A stretch of DNA of 55,821 bases. It comes from Oscillospiraceae bacterium (GTDB lineage Bacteria > Bacillota > Clostridia > Oscillospirales > Acutalibacteraceae). The stretch covers positions 1-55,821 of the forward strand of contig SVOM01000007.1 in assembly GCA_015066405.1 (NCBI GenBank). The letters run 5' to 3'. Made by a program: the position numbers and the translations under genes. Of this stretch, positions 39,544-47,487 are shown in pieces (within the stretch, counting starts at the first letter, position 1; each line of letters begins with the position of its first letter). Below the pieces are notes generated by a model. That model did no database searches. It was given only the letters and a program-made list of their open reading frames with translations, and was not told the DNA's origin.

Positions 39544-41727
39544 CTACTTTTCGGCTTTAAAGTGGCGCGAGAAAGAGGTTCTTTCGCCAAACTCATACGG
39601 AATGCAAATTCCGATATTGTTTAGTGTATCGCCAAAATAAGTTTGGTTCGTTTCGGCTTCTTCATAGCGCAAGTTTTTATCGGCGGCGGGAATCTTTACA
39701 AATTTGTTGCCGTCATTTGCACCTGATTGCAATTGAACGCAGAAAAGCAGGATTTCCTTTTTATCCTTGCTTGCAAAACACCACGATGAAAACTCGCCCG
39801 GTATATGCAGTAATCTATAATAGTCGCCATTGTTTATAAGATTGTAGTTTTCTTTATAAAATGCGCACTGTTCGGCTATTGCAGCACGTTCATCATCCGT
39901 TAATGCCGTAATATCAAGCTCGTAGCCGAAAGTACCCGAATATGCCACGTTTTCGCGGGTATCAAGCGGTGTTACCCTACCCGTTTGATGATTAGGCACT
40001 GCCGATACGTGCGAGCCCATACAGGTTATGGGGAAGCCGAGCGATGTGCCGCGCTGAATTTCAATACGCTCGTGCGCATCGGTATCATCACTTGTCCAAA
40101 TCTGTGGAGAATAATACAGCATACCCGTATCAAATCGGCCGCCACCGCCCGAGCAATGCTCTATTAGCAAATCGGGGAATTTTGTTATGATAGCATCGAG
40201 AATTTGATAAAGAGAAAGCACATAACGGTGGAAATATTCGCCCTGATTATCCTTGCTAAGAGACAATGAATAAACCTCGGTTAAATAGCGGTTCATATCC
40301 CACTTTAAATACTCGATATTGGCGCCAGCCAAAACACACGACACCGCATCGATAACATACTGCTTGACTTCATCCCTTACAATATCAAGCACATACTGGT
40401 TTCTTCCGATAGTTTTTTCCCTGCCCGGTACGGCTATCGCCCAGTCGGGATGAGCGCGATACAAATCACTATCCTCGGAAATCATTTCGGGCTCCATCCA
40501 AATACCGAATTTTACACCCTTTTCATTAACGCCCTTCGCAAGTCTTTCAAGTCCCCCAGGTAATTTTTCGGTATTTACCACCCAGTCGCCAAGTGATGTC
40601 CTATCATCCTCACGCTTGCCAAACCAACCGTCATCCATAACAAGCAGCTCGATGCCGAGCTTGCCCGCCGTTTCGGCAAGGGACACAAGCTTTTCGTAAT
40701 TAAAATCAAAATATGTAGCTTCCCAGTTGTTTATGAGCAACGGGCGGCGCACATTATGCCATTTGGGGCGGAAAATGTGGCGGATGATAAACTCGTGCAG
40801 GTTTCGGGACATTTGTCCGAGTCCCTCTCCCGAGAAGGTCATAAACGCCTCCGGGGTTGTGAATTTATCGTTTTGTTTTATCTCCCAAGAAAAGCCCTCA
40901 TCATTAATGCCTGTAAGTATTCTCGCATTGCCGAACTGCTCAACCTCTATCTCGGTTTTATGGTTGCCCGAATATACAAGGTGGAAGCCGAAGGCATCGC
41001 CTACATTTTCATCGGCATTTTTATCGCACAAAGCAAAGAATGTGCTAAACTGATGGCTTGTTGTGCCACAGTGCACCGAATGGCCTTGTGTGCCTACAGA
41101 CAAGGGTCTACGCTTTATGTGGCGTTCCTTTGCCCAAGCGCCCGCAAGGGTTATAAAGTCATAATCGGAGCACTGCATATCAAGCTGTAAGCTTGCCGCT
41201 TTTTCGACAAAAATCGACTCTTCGCCCTTATTTATTATCTCATTAAAGCGGGCGATAACATCGGTTTCCTCAAAAACGGTATAGTACATATTAACGAAAA
41301 CATCGGTGGCGGCATCCTTTAAAATGATTTTTAAGGTTTTTATGTTTTCGCAGCCGTTTTCAGTGGCGTGGGGCAAGCCCTCCACCTCTACAGCGCCATC
41401 TATAATTTCGTGGGAAAAATAGCGCAAATCAGCCGCGCGGCTACCGTCCGCCTGCTTAATTCTAAGCGCGGTTGTTCTAAAATCGGCACCGCCAAAAGCG
41501 GAATATTCTTGAGGGGCATCATTTATACGGAACATCATATCCCAGTCTTCTTTAACCGATGCCACATAAGAGCGCTTTACTGCGGGATACACATAGCCGA
41601 CATCAATATCTGATATTGTTTTGCCGTAATATCCGTGCATAACATAACCATAATCAGCAATTTTTATGCTGTATGTGGTGTTTTTTGTGTCAAGTTTAAA
41701 ACATCCGTCTTTAAAGAAAATTGCCAT
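39544..41727 (-). CDS. Alpha-galactosidase, glycoside hydrolase family 36
   Basis: A 727-residue cytoplasmic enzyme (no signal peptide) that releases alpha-galactose from raffinose-type sugars or melibiose. N-terminal beta-sandwich (about 1-310), then the TIM barrel with NNWEATYFDF (about 337) and VMDDGWFG (about 366), the nucleophile in YLKWDMNR (D477) and the acid/base in IWTSDDTDA (D547). HCSGGGGRFD (about 522) is also family-defining. The C-terminal beta domain is complete. It has its own promoter and terminator next to a carbohydrate ABC locus, whose imported sugar it may process. Confidence 0.95.
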   Translation of the reverse strand: MAIFFKDGCFKLDTKNTTYSIKIADYGYVMHGYYGKTISDIDVGYVYPAVKRSYVASVKEDWDMMFRINDAPQEYSAFGGADFRTTALRIKQADGSRAADLRYFSHEIIDGAVEVEGLPHATENGCENIKTLKIILKDAATDVFVNMYYTVFEETDVIARFNEIINKGEESIFVEKAASLQLDMQCSDYDFITLAGAWAKERHIKRRPLSVGTQGHSVHCGTTSHQFSTFFALCDKNADENVGDAFGFHLVYSGNHKTEIEVEQFGNARILTGINDEGFSWEIKQNDKFTTPEAFMTFSGEGLGQMSRNLHEFIIRHIFRPKWHNVRRPLLINNWEATYFDFNYEKLVSLAETAGKLGIELLVMDDGWFGKREDDRTSLGDWVVNTEKLPGGLERLAKGVNEKGVKFGIWMEPEMISEDSDLYRAHPDWAIAVPGREKTIGRNQYVLDIVRDEVKQYVIDAVSCVLAGANIEYLKWDMNRYLTEVYSLSLSKDNQGEYFHRYVLSLYQILDAIITKFPDLLIEHCSGGGGRFDTGMLYYSPQIWTSDDTDAHERIEIQRGTSLGFPITCMGSHVSAVPNHQTGRVTPLDTRENVAYSGTFGYELDITALTDDERAAIAEQCAFYKENYNLINNGDYYRLLHIPGEFSSWCFASKDKKEILLFCVQLQSGANDGNKFVKIPAADKNLRYEEAETNQTYFGDTLNNIGICIPYEFGERTSFSRHFKAEK

Positions 41728-41763
41728 TTTATTACCGCCTTAAAATAATTTGTTTTCGTGTTT

Positions 41764-41792
41764 ATTTTACAATATATAAAGTGCAGTGTCAA
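41764..41792 (-). promoter_or_regulatory. Promoter of the alpha-galactosidase gene
   Basis: Minus strand TTGACA (41792-41787), 17-base spacer, TAAAAT (41769-41764). Confidence 0.8.
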
Positions 41793-41812
41793 TAAATAAT
41801 CCCTAAACGCCA

Positions 41813-41850
41813 AAAAAAAAGAACCGTTCGTTCGAACGGTTCTTTTTTTT
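41813..41850 (-). terminator. Terminator after the second solute-binding protein gene
   Basis: GAACCGTTCG (41821-41830) / CGAACGGTTC (41833-41842) flanked by eight A and eight T residues, a textbook bidirectional intrinsic terminator. Confidence 0.95.
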
Positions 41851-41852
41851 AA

Positions 41853-43226
41853 TTATTTAAGAGCGAGTCTATCCTGATTGTAAAGCTCCATACTGGTTCT
41901 TACAATGTACTCTCTTTCCTGTAACCAGGAGTTAATCTGAGTAGGATCAACTGTGTGGAACAACTGCCAAGCGAAGTCGCCAATAGTGCCATCGTATGTA
42001 GCAACGGCGTTTGTAGCGTCATATGAACGCTTTTCAAGTGTCATAAGCTGCATATAAGCTTCCTTAACCTGCTCGCTGAAGAACATACCGCCTTCGCCAA
42101 CGCCTGTGTTGTAGTTAGCGAGGTTGCAAAGGTATGCCAAGAAGTAAGGAACGGCCTTAGCGTTTTTAGCGGTCTTCGGAACACCGAAACCGATATTTTC
42201 CATCATTGTTAAGCTATACTGCTCAGCACCGTAACCTTCGGTTGCATCCCATATAGGCGGTGCAACAGTCATTAACTGACCGCGCATTCTGGTTTTGCTA
42301 AAGTACTCTGAAGACTGCTGAACAGTAGAAGCATCGTGGCAAGCAAATAGCAACTTTTGCTTAGCCTGGTCGAAACCGTCATTTAAGTTATTGAATATGC
42401 CCATCTGCTTGCCTTCCTCAAGGAATTTCCAGCAGTCAAGAGCCAACTGGTTGGTAAAGTCAAGATCGTATGTAACACCGTCATCCTTGAGCTTAACTAA
42501 CGAAGCGCCTACTGTATCTGTAGGTTTGCCCCAAATACAAGCACCAACATAATCTGTGCCGTTCTCGTTAACCCAAGTTGTGCACATTTCTTTCATTTTG
42601 CTCCAGGTCCATTTACCCTGTTTCCAGAGCTCATACGGATCCTCAAAGCCCATATCAGCAATAGTGTCTTTATTATAGAAATACAATGTGGGCAAGAAAT
42701 AAGGTGTGTAGCGGAGAGCTGCTGCATAGCAGTTATCGCCTACTGTGTAAAGACCCATTGTGTATTTATCCCAGGCTTTGTCGCTGAAGTCATAACCTGT
42801 TACGGAAATCGGCTGTAAAAGTTTGAGGGCTGCCATCTCGGGATTTCTCATGCGCATTACATCAAGCTGTTCTTTGGTTGCCAACATTTTAGCAACTTCC
42901 TGGACGTATCCGCCGTAATCGGTAACACGATACTCAACGTTGATGCCTGTTTTTTCTTCAAATGCTGCTATAACGGGTTTTTCCTCACGGTCATCCGGAT
43001 TGTACCAGTTCAAAAATACGATTTTTGTATTTTTCAGTTCTGCCGGCATAGAAGCTAAAACTGCCTCGGAATCGATAGCAAATTTTTCGATTTCAACGCC
43101 TGTGAGACCACCGCCTGTTGCTGCTTTGTTGTCATCGTCATCGCCTTTTTTGCCGCAACCAACAACTGCAAACGCCATAGCCAAAGCCAGAACTATTGCC
43201 AAAGTTCTTTTTACTATTTTAAGCAT
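41853..43226 (-). CDS. Extracellular solute-binding lipoprotein of a sugar ABC transporter
   Basis: A 457-residue family 1 solute-binding protein: lipoprotein signal MLKIVKRTLAIVLALAMAFA then VVGCGKK (lipid-modified C24), an Asp-rich linker, then KNTKIVFLNWYNPDDREEKP and FEEKTGINVEYRVTDYGGY typical of CUT1 binding proteins. The ligand is a carbohydrate of unknown type. It has its own promoter and lies downstream of a terminator that closes the upstream permease genes, so it can be made in excess of the permeases. ATG 43226 has AAGGAGG 8 bases upstream; longer in-frame extensions cross the promoter. Confidence 0.92.
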   Translation of the reverse strand: MLKIVKRTLAIVLALAMAFAVVGCGKKGDDDDNKAATGGGLTGVEIEKFAIDSEAVLASMPAELKNTKIVFLNWYNPDDREEKPVIAAFEEKTGINVEYRVTDYGGYVQEVAKMLATKEQLDVMRMRNPEMAALKLLQPISVTGYDFSDKAWDKYTMGLYTVGDNCYAAALRYTPYFLPTLYFYNKDTIADMGFEDPYELWKQGKWTWSKMKEMCTTWVNENGTDYVGACIWGKPTDTVGASLVKLKDDGVTYDLDFTNQLALDCWKFLEEGKQMGIFNNLNDGFDQAKQKLLFACHDASTVQQSSEYFSKTRMRGQLMTVAPPIWDATEGYGAEQYSLTMMENIGFGVPKTAKNAKAVPYFLAYLCNLANYNTGVGEGGMFFSEQVKEAYMQLMTLEKRSYDATNAVATYDGTIGDFAWQLFHTVDPTQINSWLQEREYIVRTSMELYNQDRLALK

Positions 43227-43255
43227 AATAATCCTCCTTATAACTTTGTATGTTA

Positions 43256-43284
43256 ATAGTACAACAAATATCACCCTTTGTCAA
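43256..43284 (-). promoter_or_regulatory. Promoter of the second solute-binding protein gene
   Basis: Minus strand TTGACA (43284-43279), 17-base spacer, TACTAT (43261-43256). The sequence from -35 to just past -10 closely resembles the promoter at 54469-54497. Confidence 0.8.
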
Positions 43285-43307
43285 CTCTTTTTTATGCATT
43301 TTGCACG

Positions 43308-43336
43308 AAAAAAGGGCTGCATAACGCAACCCTTTT
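43308..43336 (-). terminator. Terminator of the main carbohydrate operon
   Basis: Minus strand AAAAGGGTTGC / GCAGCCCTTTT with one G:U and a 5-base loop, then a T run, 9 bases after the last permease stop. Confidence 0.8.
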
Positions 43337-43345
43337 GTTACTTTA

Positions 43346-44305
43346 TTAACCTACAATACCTACGCGGTCAATACTCTTAATAAACTGTTTTTGAAGGATA
43401 CAGTAAAGGATGAGCATCGGCAGGATTACAAGCAGACAAGCCGCCATAATAACACCGACCGTTTTGGGATCGTACTTGTCACCAACTCCTTTTACAGAGG
43501 TTATACGCGACAGTCTTACCGACAGCGGATAATCCTTTGATAGGAACATGGTTGATAGGAATGTATCATTCCAGTGCCAGATAATACTGAAGATGGTAAC
43601 CGTTAGGAATATAGTTCCGGAAGACGGAACAACTATTGTTAAGAAGGTTTTAACAGGACCTGCGCCGTCAATTGATGCGGCTTCTTCAAGCTCTTTAGGT
43701 AGACCCTTGAAGAACTGAATATACATATATGTAAAGAGTCCTGCTTTAAGACCTACCGCGAAGATACTCGGTATGTAGAACGCCCACGGTGTATTAAGAA
43801 GGTTGGGACGGATATCCGTACCTATTATCTCGCCGATAAAGCCCAAAATACCAAACACATCGAGATAACGCATTCTTACAGCCAACGGTGTAATAATCAT
43901 AGGAATGGGCACGAGGATTGTAAGAATAAGGATAAAGGTTAATATCTTTTTCTCCTTAAACTCAAATCTTGCCAAGCCGTATGCGGTTATAGCACAGCTT
44001 GCAACCTCGATAAGCGCACTCACGATTTCAACGCTTATAGTACTCATAAATCCCTTAACATAATCGAGCGCATTAAACGCCTTAATTATGTTTGTAAATG
44101 CAAAGTTTTTCGGAACCCAAATAACCGTTGTATCAACGAAGTCCATCGGTGCCTTCACCGATACTGAAACCATATAGAAAAGCGGATACAAGAGAATATA
44201 GCTGATAGCCAAAATGAATATCCAACGGGCTATGGGAGTTATAATTTTAAAGCCCAACTCCCCTGCTTTACGGGCAGTAATTTTCGGTTTTTTAATTTTT
44301 AACAT
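43346..44305 (-). CDS. Carbohydrate ABC transporter permease (MalG-type), transporter B
   Basis: A 319-residue CUT1 inner-membrane permease with six helices. The ATPase-coupling EAA loop reads ELEEAASIDGAGPVKTFLTI (about 212-231). The N terminus has a short basic cytoplasmic segment then IARWIFILAISYILLYP. It pairs with the permease 12 bases upstream, and AGGAGGGG precedes its ATG. No ATPase gene is in the window. Last gene of the long operon before its terminator. Confidence 0.93.
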   Translation of the reverse strand: MLKIKKPKITARKAGELGFKIITPIARWIFILAISYILLYPLFYMVSVSVKAPMDFVDTTVIWVPKNFAFTNIIKAFNALDYVKGFMSTISVEIVSALIEVASCAITAYGLARFEFKEKKILTFILILTILVPIPMIITPLAVRMRYLDVFGILGFIGEIIGTDIRPNLLNTPWAFYIPSIFAVGLKAGLFTYMYIQFFKGLPKELEEAASIDGAGPVKTFLTIVVPSSGTIFLTVTIFSIIWHWNDTFLSTMFLSKDYPLSVRLSRITSVKGVGDKYDPKTVGVIMAACLLVILPMLILYCILQKQFIKSIDRVGIVG

Positions 44306-44317
44306 TACTACCCCTCC

Positions 44318-45223
44318 TTATGACCACTTTTTAAGACAGAACTTATTATAAAGTCCAAGAACTAACGCCATTAATGCGCCGACTACAAGGAAATACATCC
44401 ACATCATAGCCGAGCTCTTATCGTATACGGCGTTTTTCATAAGCGTAAATGCCGATTCCATAACACCTTTATTTTGCGTGAACAGGTCTATCATAGTGTA
44501 AACCATAACAAGCAAAATTGTCGGTCCTAACATCGGGATGGTGATATACCAAAATTCCTCCCACTTGGAAGCGCCTTCAACACGGGATACCTCGTAAAGC
44601 TGATCCGGTATTGTTTGAAGACCTGCGATAAAGAGAACTATTTGTATACCACAGCTCCATAATAGGTTGAATATATCGCCGATATATCCGGAAATGAGCT
44701 TGTTGATTTCCTCGGGCAATCCAAGGTTACCAAGGATGGCATCAAAGTCAATCATACTGCTGTAGTTGTTTTCAGCACCTGTAGACGCAACCAAGCTAAT
44801 GGTCATCCATTCCGCCGTCATGTGTTCTATAACAACACCGGTTGCTATAATAACGGGTAAGAAGAATATTGCACGGGCAACTACACGGCCTGCGAACTTT
44901 TGGTTAAGTATAATCGCAAGAATTAAGCTAAGCGACAAAATAATCGGAATTTGCACCGCAAAGCTTGAGAGTGATGCAACAAGTTCATCAAAATAATTCG
45001 CATCTTTGAATAGATAGTATTCAAACCACTCAAGGCCAACCCAGGTTGTTTTAAAGCCCTCAACGGTCAATTCAACCTTGCTGAATGCATACTGAATAGA
45101 TGTGATAATCGGGATGAAGAAGAACAGTACAAGTCCTATTTCCCACGGGAGAACGAACAGTCTGCCGTATTTGCTTTTGAGCTGTTCAACGCCCTTATGT
45201 TTTTTTGTTTTGCTTTTAAACAT
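44318..45223 (-). CDS. Carbohydrate ABC transporter permease (MalF-type), transporter B
   Basis: A 301-residue CUT1 permease with six helices and EAA loop LYEVSRVEGASKWEEFWYIT (about 213-232), in which the usual first Glu-Ala-Ala is Glu-Val-Ser. It has an unusually large periplasmic loop (about 130-170, WMTISLVASTGAENN). The ATG at 45223 has GGAGG 8 bases upstream; the GTG at 45232 directly abuts that site. It is 13 bases after the DUF5696-like gene. Confidence 0.92.
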   Translation of the reverse strand: MFKSKTKKHKGVEQLKSKYGRLFVLPWEIGLVLFFFIPIITSIQYAFSKVELTVEGFKTTWVGLEWFEYYLFKDANYFDELVASLSSFAVQIPIILSLSLILAIILNQKFAGRVVARAIFFLPVIIATGVVIEHMTAEWMTISLVASTGAENNYSSMIDFDAILGNLGLPEEINKLISGYIGDIFNLLWSCGIQIVLFIAGLQTIPDQLYEVSRVEGASKWEEFWYITIPMLGPTILLVMVYTMIDLFTQNKGVMESAFTLMKNAVYDKSSAMMWMYFLVVGALMALVLGLYNKFCLKKWS

Positions 45224-45236
45224 ACTGTCCACCTCC

Positions 45237-47468
45237 TTATTTAATTATCAGGCATCCGCCCGCTGTAACTGTGCCGTCAGCCGATACATAATCGGCATCG
45301 GAATAGTTAACGTAAATCTTAACGCCGTTTGAATATGTTGTAAGACGAACATCCTTTGTGATGAGCTCGTGATTAGCGATTGTCTGACCGCTTATGGCTT
45401 TATAATACTCGCCATATTCAGTGCCAACTTTAATGATGTCATCCTTATTGTCGCTGTACTTTGCACCGTAAAGTCCCTTGAACGGTGAGTATGTAAGGGT
45501 TGAATCATAGGTGCCGTAAATATTGAACAACATAGATGCACCGGTTTCGAGTGCCTGAAGCTGCTTTTTAGACATTGTCTCGCCTGCGTTTACAGCTTCC
45601 GATGTAATCTCGGTTTTACCCTTGAATACCATTTGATAGAACGGTACATCGGTCATAAATACATCAAGCTCACTCGAATTCATAGGTGTTTCAAATACAC
45701 AATCAGCCACCACTGCGGCATAAGCGTTTGCACCGTTTGCGGCAAATGCGTAGCCGTTATTTTTGTAGTTTTCAACAATACCCTGAACAAAGCTGCCCAT
45801 ATTCTTCTTAACGTAATATTTATCAGAAGAATAATCGGAATATGCCGTATCAGAGAGTGTTGAGAAGCTGATTCCGGGGAGATTATAGCCCTTTATCTTC
45901 TTAACAAGCGTATTGCTTGCTTTAAGCACCTTATCGCGATTAAGCAAACGGAAGCGGTCATAATTTTCGGAATCCTGTATTTGCACGGCTTTATCAATAT
46001 AGTAACGATAAGCCGCCTGCTTGTTAGCGGTCTTAGCCGAATCAAAGGTTGTGTTATAACCAAGAGAGCTTTTACCGTACTCTGTAAGGTTAAAATCAAC
46101 AAACATATCGATTCCTTTGTTCTCACAAAGTGCGATTACGTTTTTCAGTTCTTTTTTGCTTCCAAATTCACTGCCAAGCTTAAAGCCGCCCGCCACTTTG
46201 CCTATATCCATACCGCTTTGTCCAAAGCCGTAAAGCTGGATGTTGGGAGTAACTCCGGTTGCCGACAAATCGTTAATGATCTCGGCTACATCCTTGTAGG
46301 TTGTAAGCGCCAATAACGCATTGTAGGGATAACCGAGAACGTTTCTCTCCTCAAGCAAACCGCCGTGGATTTTAAGCGAAAATGCATCATCGGTAATAGT
46401 GGTAGCATCGTTGTTTCCGTACAACTTTTGCTGATAGAGCTTTGCCATACCCACATAGCTTGCGTTTTCTCCCGATAAGGGATAATATTCAACCTCATAT
46501 ACCGAACCTGTTAAGCGGTCCTCTGCATAAATTGCGGTTTCCTCATAGGTTAAGTTACCTTTAATTGTGTTAAAGTCATAACCACGAAGGTGCAACTCTG
46601 TGTAAATTGCCGCATAATCGGTTTTTTCATAAGAAGTTGTATAGTTTATAGTTGCGTGCTCGGCACCCGAGGACACAATGCCGCAAATAGCATTGTTTCC
46701 TACTACCGTACCGAATACGGGGAGATATACATTCTTCTGATTTGTTAAATCGTCTCGGATTTTTCTTGCGGCATCGTCTCCGTAAATTCCTGCGGAATAG
46801 GAAGCTGCAAGAAGATTCACGCTCGAGGTGTCAATGAGTGCACCCGTGCCTGACGGATAGAACATATAGCTATCCTTTGTTCCCTTTTCCACCGCACAGA
46901 ATGTAGGTGTGAAAGCTATGGAATAAATCGGGTCCTCATTCTCGATAATTTCATCGGTATCAATAGAAATACCTACGCAGTCATCCTTAAGTGTATAGCG
47001 CACGGGAATAATAGAGTTTGACTGCTTAAAGCAGAAGGAAATTACAAAAGAATTTTCTTCCTTTACTATAGAGTACGAAGAATCTCTAAGCGCGGTGTAT
47101 CCGTAATCATCAGCGGGGTCAGGAGATGTGTTGTCCTGGAACTCGTAATTTTCGAGATACTTTACGTGGATGGGAGATTCAACATATTTTTTCTGCATCG
47201 CGGGTCTTTCTTCCTTAGAAAGATAACCGTTAGGCGATGTGGTCCACTGGGCGCCTGTTTGCTTATCGGTTAAGATAATACATTTGTTTTTAGCGTCCCA
47301 AGTAAGCGATAATTTATCGTTTTCGATTTTTTCGCCGTTTATGAGTGTGGCCTTTTTAAAATCCTCTGTAACATTTTTGCCCACCGTTACACCTGAGCAA
47401 CCCACAAAGGACAGCACCAGAACAACACAAAGGACGAATGATAATGTTTTAACTAAAATGTTTTTCAT
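45237..47468 (-). CDS. DUF5696-like lipoprotein, possible surface glycoside hydrolase
   Basis: A 743-residue predicted lipoprotein: signal MKNILVKTLSFVLCVVLVLS then FVGCSG with C24 at the lipobox. N-terminal beta-sandwich (about 30-340, WDAKNKCIILTDKQTGAQW; YMFYPSGTGALID), then a middle region (about 345-640) with a TIM-barrel rhythm: GVTPNIQLYGFGQSGMDIGK, NKGIDMFVDFNLTEYGKSS, YNLPGISFSTLSDTAYSDYS, YAFAANGANAYAAVVADC. A C-terminal beta domain ends NGVKIYVNYSDADYVSADG. The overall plan is that of retaining alpha-glycosidase-type hydrolases, but the catalytic acids cannot be fixed. It sits between two ABC permease pairs. Family name by resemblance; function unproven. Confidence 0.75.
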   Translation of the reverse strand: MKNILVKTLSFVLCVVLVLSFVGCSGVTVGKNVTEDFKKATLINGEKIENDKLSLTWDAKNKCIILTDKQTGAQWTTSPNGYLSKEERPAMQKKYVESPIHVKYLENYEFQDNTSPDPADDYGYTALRDSSYSIVKEENSFVISFCFKQSNSIIPVRYTLKDDCVGISIDTDEIIENEDPIYSIAFTPTFCAVEKGTKDSYMFYPSGTGALIDTSSVNLLAASYSAGIYGDDAARKIRDDLTNQKNVYLPVFGTVVGNNAICGIVSSGAEHATINYTTSYEKTDYAAIYTELHLRGYDFNTIKGNLTYEETAIYAEDRLTGSVYEVEYYPLSGENASYVGMAKLYQQKLYGNNDATTITDDAFSLKIHGGLLEERNVLGYPYNALLALTTYKDVAEIINDLSATGVTPNIQLYGFGQSGMDIGKVAGGFKLGSEFGSKKELKNVIALCENKGIDMFVDFNLTEYGKSSLGYNTTFDSAKTANKQAAYRYYIDKAVQIQDSENYDRFRLLNRDKVLKASNTLVKKIKGYNLPGISFSTLSDTAYSDYSSDKYYVKKNMGSFVQGIVENYKNNGYAFAANGANAYAAVVADCVFETPMNSSELDVFMTDVPFYQMVFKGKTEITSEAVNAGETMSKKQLQALETGASMLFNIYGTYDSTLTYSPFKGLYGAKYSDNKDDIIKVGTEYGEYYKAISGQTIANHELITKDVRLTTYSNGVKIYVNYSDADYVSADGTVTAGGCLIIK

Positions 47469-47487
47469 TTTTATCCTCCTTTTGTGT

